The translations under genes were made by a program, and so were the position numbers. Of a stretch of DNA of 5,773 bases, positions 4,912-5,773 are shown piece after piece. Below the pieces are notes generated by a model. The model did not search any database and was not told the DNA's origin. It saw only the letters and a list, made by a program, of their open reading frames with translations. The DNA is from Dehalococcoidales bacterium (lineage in GTDB: Bacteria; Chloroflexota; Dehalococcoidia; Dehalococcoidales; Fen-1064): NCBI GenBank assembly GCA_028713395.1, contig JAQTOJ010000131.1, positions 1 to 5,773 of the forward strand, given 5' to 3'. Position 1 is the first letter of the stretch. The number at the start of each line of letters is the position of its first letter.

Positions 4912-5773
4912 TTACCTTTCCTTCACAGGATTTGTTTCCATTGATTTCTCAGCGTCGATCCATATTGGCAAAGTAAAGTAGAACGTGTTGCCGCGGCCTT
5001 CTTCGCATACTACCCCGATTTCACCTTGTTGCAGTTCCACCAGGCTCTTGGAGATGGCTAATCCCAGGCCCAGACCGGAAACCCGCTGTTGTTCTTCATT
5101 GCTGCCACCACGGTAGTACGCATTAAATATTCTTTCGCGGTCGGTTTCACTGATGGTGGGCGCGGAATCTTTGACCTCGAACAAAATCATATTATCCTTT
5201 TCACTGGCAATAATTGCTATGTGACCCCCGGCCGGGGAGAACTTATTGGCGTTGGAGAGCAGGTTTAGTATAACCTCGGTGGTGCGTTCCCGGTCTGCTT
5301 TGGCTTTGGGCAAAGATATCGGTATGATGGCTTCCAGAGACTGCTCTTTATTTTTAAACAACGAAGATAGTTGAGAAGTCAGGTCATCGATGATGTCGGC
5401 TACATCTAACGGTACAAGATTGAGTTCCAGCCTGCCTATCTGAATTCTGGCCAGGTCCAGTAGTTCGCCCACTTTCCTGTCCATCAACCACGCGCTGCGG
5501 TTTATGTTGTTCAACAGGCGCTCTCTTTGCTCGATAGGAATATTGACGATGTCTTCCGCCGTCATTAATTCAGAAGAAGAAATGATCGCCGTCAAAGGCG
5601 TTTTCAGTTCGTGGGCGACGTGGTGCAAGAATTCTGTCTTCTGCTCATCTTGCCGCTGTAACTCCATGCGCACCGATAGTTCCTGCGCGTATAACCGGGC
5701 ATTTTCCAGCTCCACGGAGACGCGGCCGGTGGCGGTTAAAATGCGTTTGATGTCTTCACCGGAATATGGCTGC
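4912..5773 (-). CDS. Histidine kinase with upstream GAF-like end, 5' part outside window
   Basis: The frame stays open to the right edge, giving 286 residues plus a stop. A GTG at 5715 could be taken as a start, but the preceding codons (QPYSGEDIKRILTATGRV) followed by ELENARLYAQ look like the last helix of a GAF sensor domain running into a coiled linker, so the protein continues beyond the window. The HisKA domain has the phospho-acceptor H54 of the visible part (HELKTPL). The HATPase domain shows the N box (N170, N174 in NLLSNANKFS), an F box (ERIF at 213-216) and a G2 box GLGLGLA (233-239). The G1 box reads D202-S-A-P-T-I instead of D-x-G-x-G-I, losing both glycines. No membrane segment is seen in this part. 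It should autophosphorylate and pass phosphate to the adjacent OmpR-type regulator. The signal is unknown. Confidence 0.93.
   Translation of the reverse strand, partial: QPYSGEDIKRILTATGRVSVELENARLYAQELSVRMELQRQDEQKTEFLHHVAHELKTPLTAIISSSELMTAEDIVNIPIEQRERLLNNINRSAWLMDRKVGELLDLARIQIGRLELNLVPLDVADIIDDLTSQLSSLFKNKEQSLEAIIPISLPKAKADRERTTEVILNLLSNANKFSPAGGHIAIIASEKDNMILFEVKDSAPTISETDRERIFNAYYRGGSNEEQQRVSGLGLGLAISKSLVELQQGEIGVVCEEGRGNTFYFTLPIWIDAEKSMETNPVKER

Noticed and set aside
5713..5715. GTG at 5713-5715 as the histidine kinase start
   Set aside because: Codons upstream stay open to the window edge and encode a typical GAF-end helix; a start here would cut that helix in half.
1..5773. Mobile elements, CRISPR arrays, tRNA or other structured RNA genes
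   Set aside because: I found no transposase motif, no regular repeat-spacer pattern, no long terminal inverted repeats and no cloverleaf-like sequence; nearly all the window is ordinary coding sequence with short gaps.

Overview
The window looks like chromosome from an anaerobic bacterium, most plausibly Chloroflexota and perhaps Dehalococcoidia. I infer this from the style of several genes: a small dicluster ferredoxin with a CEAVCPTGA motif, a 64-residue CPRC/CLQC zinc-ribbon protein, tandem crotonases, and a GAF-type histidine kinase with an OmpR-type regulator. No marker gene settles the taxonomy, so this is low to moderate confidence. Base composition is roughly balanced, and I see no insertion sequence, CRISPR array, tRNA or rRNA.

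Layout. Positions 1-1345 (minus strand) hold two tandem enoyl-CoA hydratase/isomerase (crotonase) paralogs. The upstream copy is complete (494-1345); the downstream copy starts at 443 and runs off the left edge. A 222-bp gap (1346-1567) holds divergent promoters: one for the crotonase operon, whose leader carries two dyads, and one for a Crp/Fnr-family regulator (1568-2236, plus). Downstream on the plus strand are two small cysteine-rich genes, a two-cluster ferredoxin (2301-2504, followed by a strong terminator) and a zinc-ribbon protein (2675-2869). A hairpin at 2856-2882 serves as terminator for this gene and for the convergent MFS transporter (2881-4128, minus). Upstream of the transporter on the same strand lie an OmpR-family response regulator (4220-4906) and a GAF-linked histidine kinase (4912 to the right edge, truncated), with 5 bp between them.

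How the parts may work together. The most notable signal is an 18-bp element present twice with 16 matches, at 2233-2250 and 2596-2613. Each copy has the form TGAGA-N6-T(C/T)ACA, close to the CRP consensus TGTGA-N6-TCACA. Each sits the same distance from a -10-like hexamer, which places its centre at -41.5, the geometry of class II CRP-activated promoters. The Crp-family protein encoded immediately upstream has the CRP-type recognition-helix pattern R-E-x-x-x-R. I infer that it activates the ferredoxin and zinc-ribbon genes as a compact local regulon. It has no cysteine and lacks the cAMP phosphate-binding arginine at the expected place, so its signal is unknown. The kinase/regulator pair may control the adjacent transporter, but no operator supports that.
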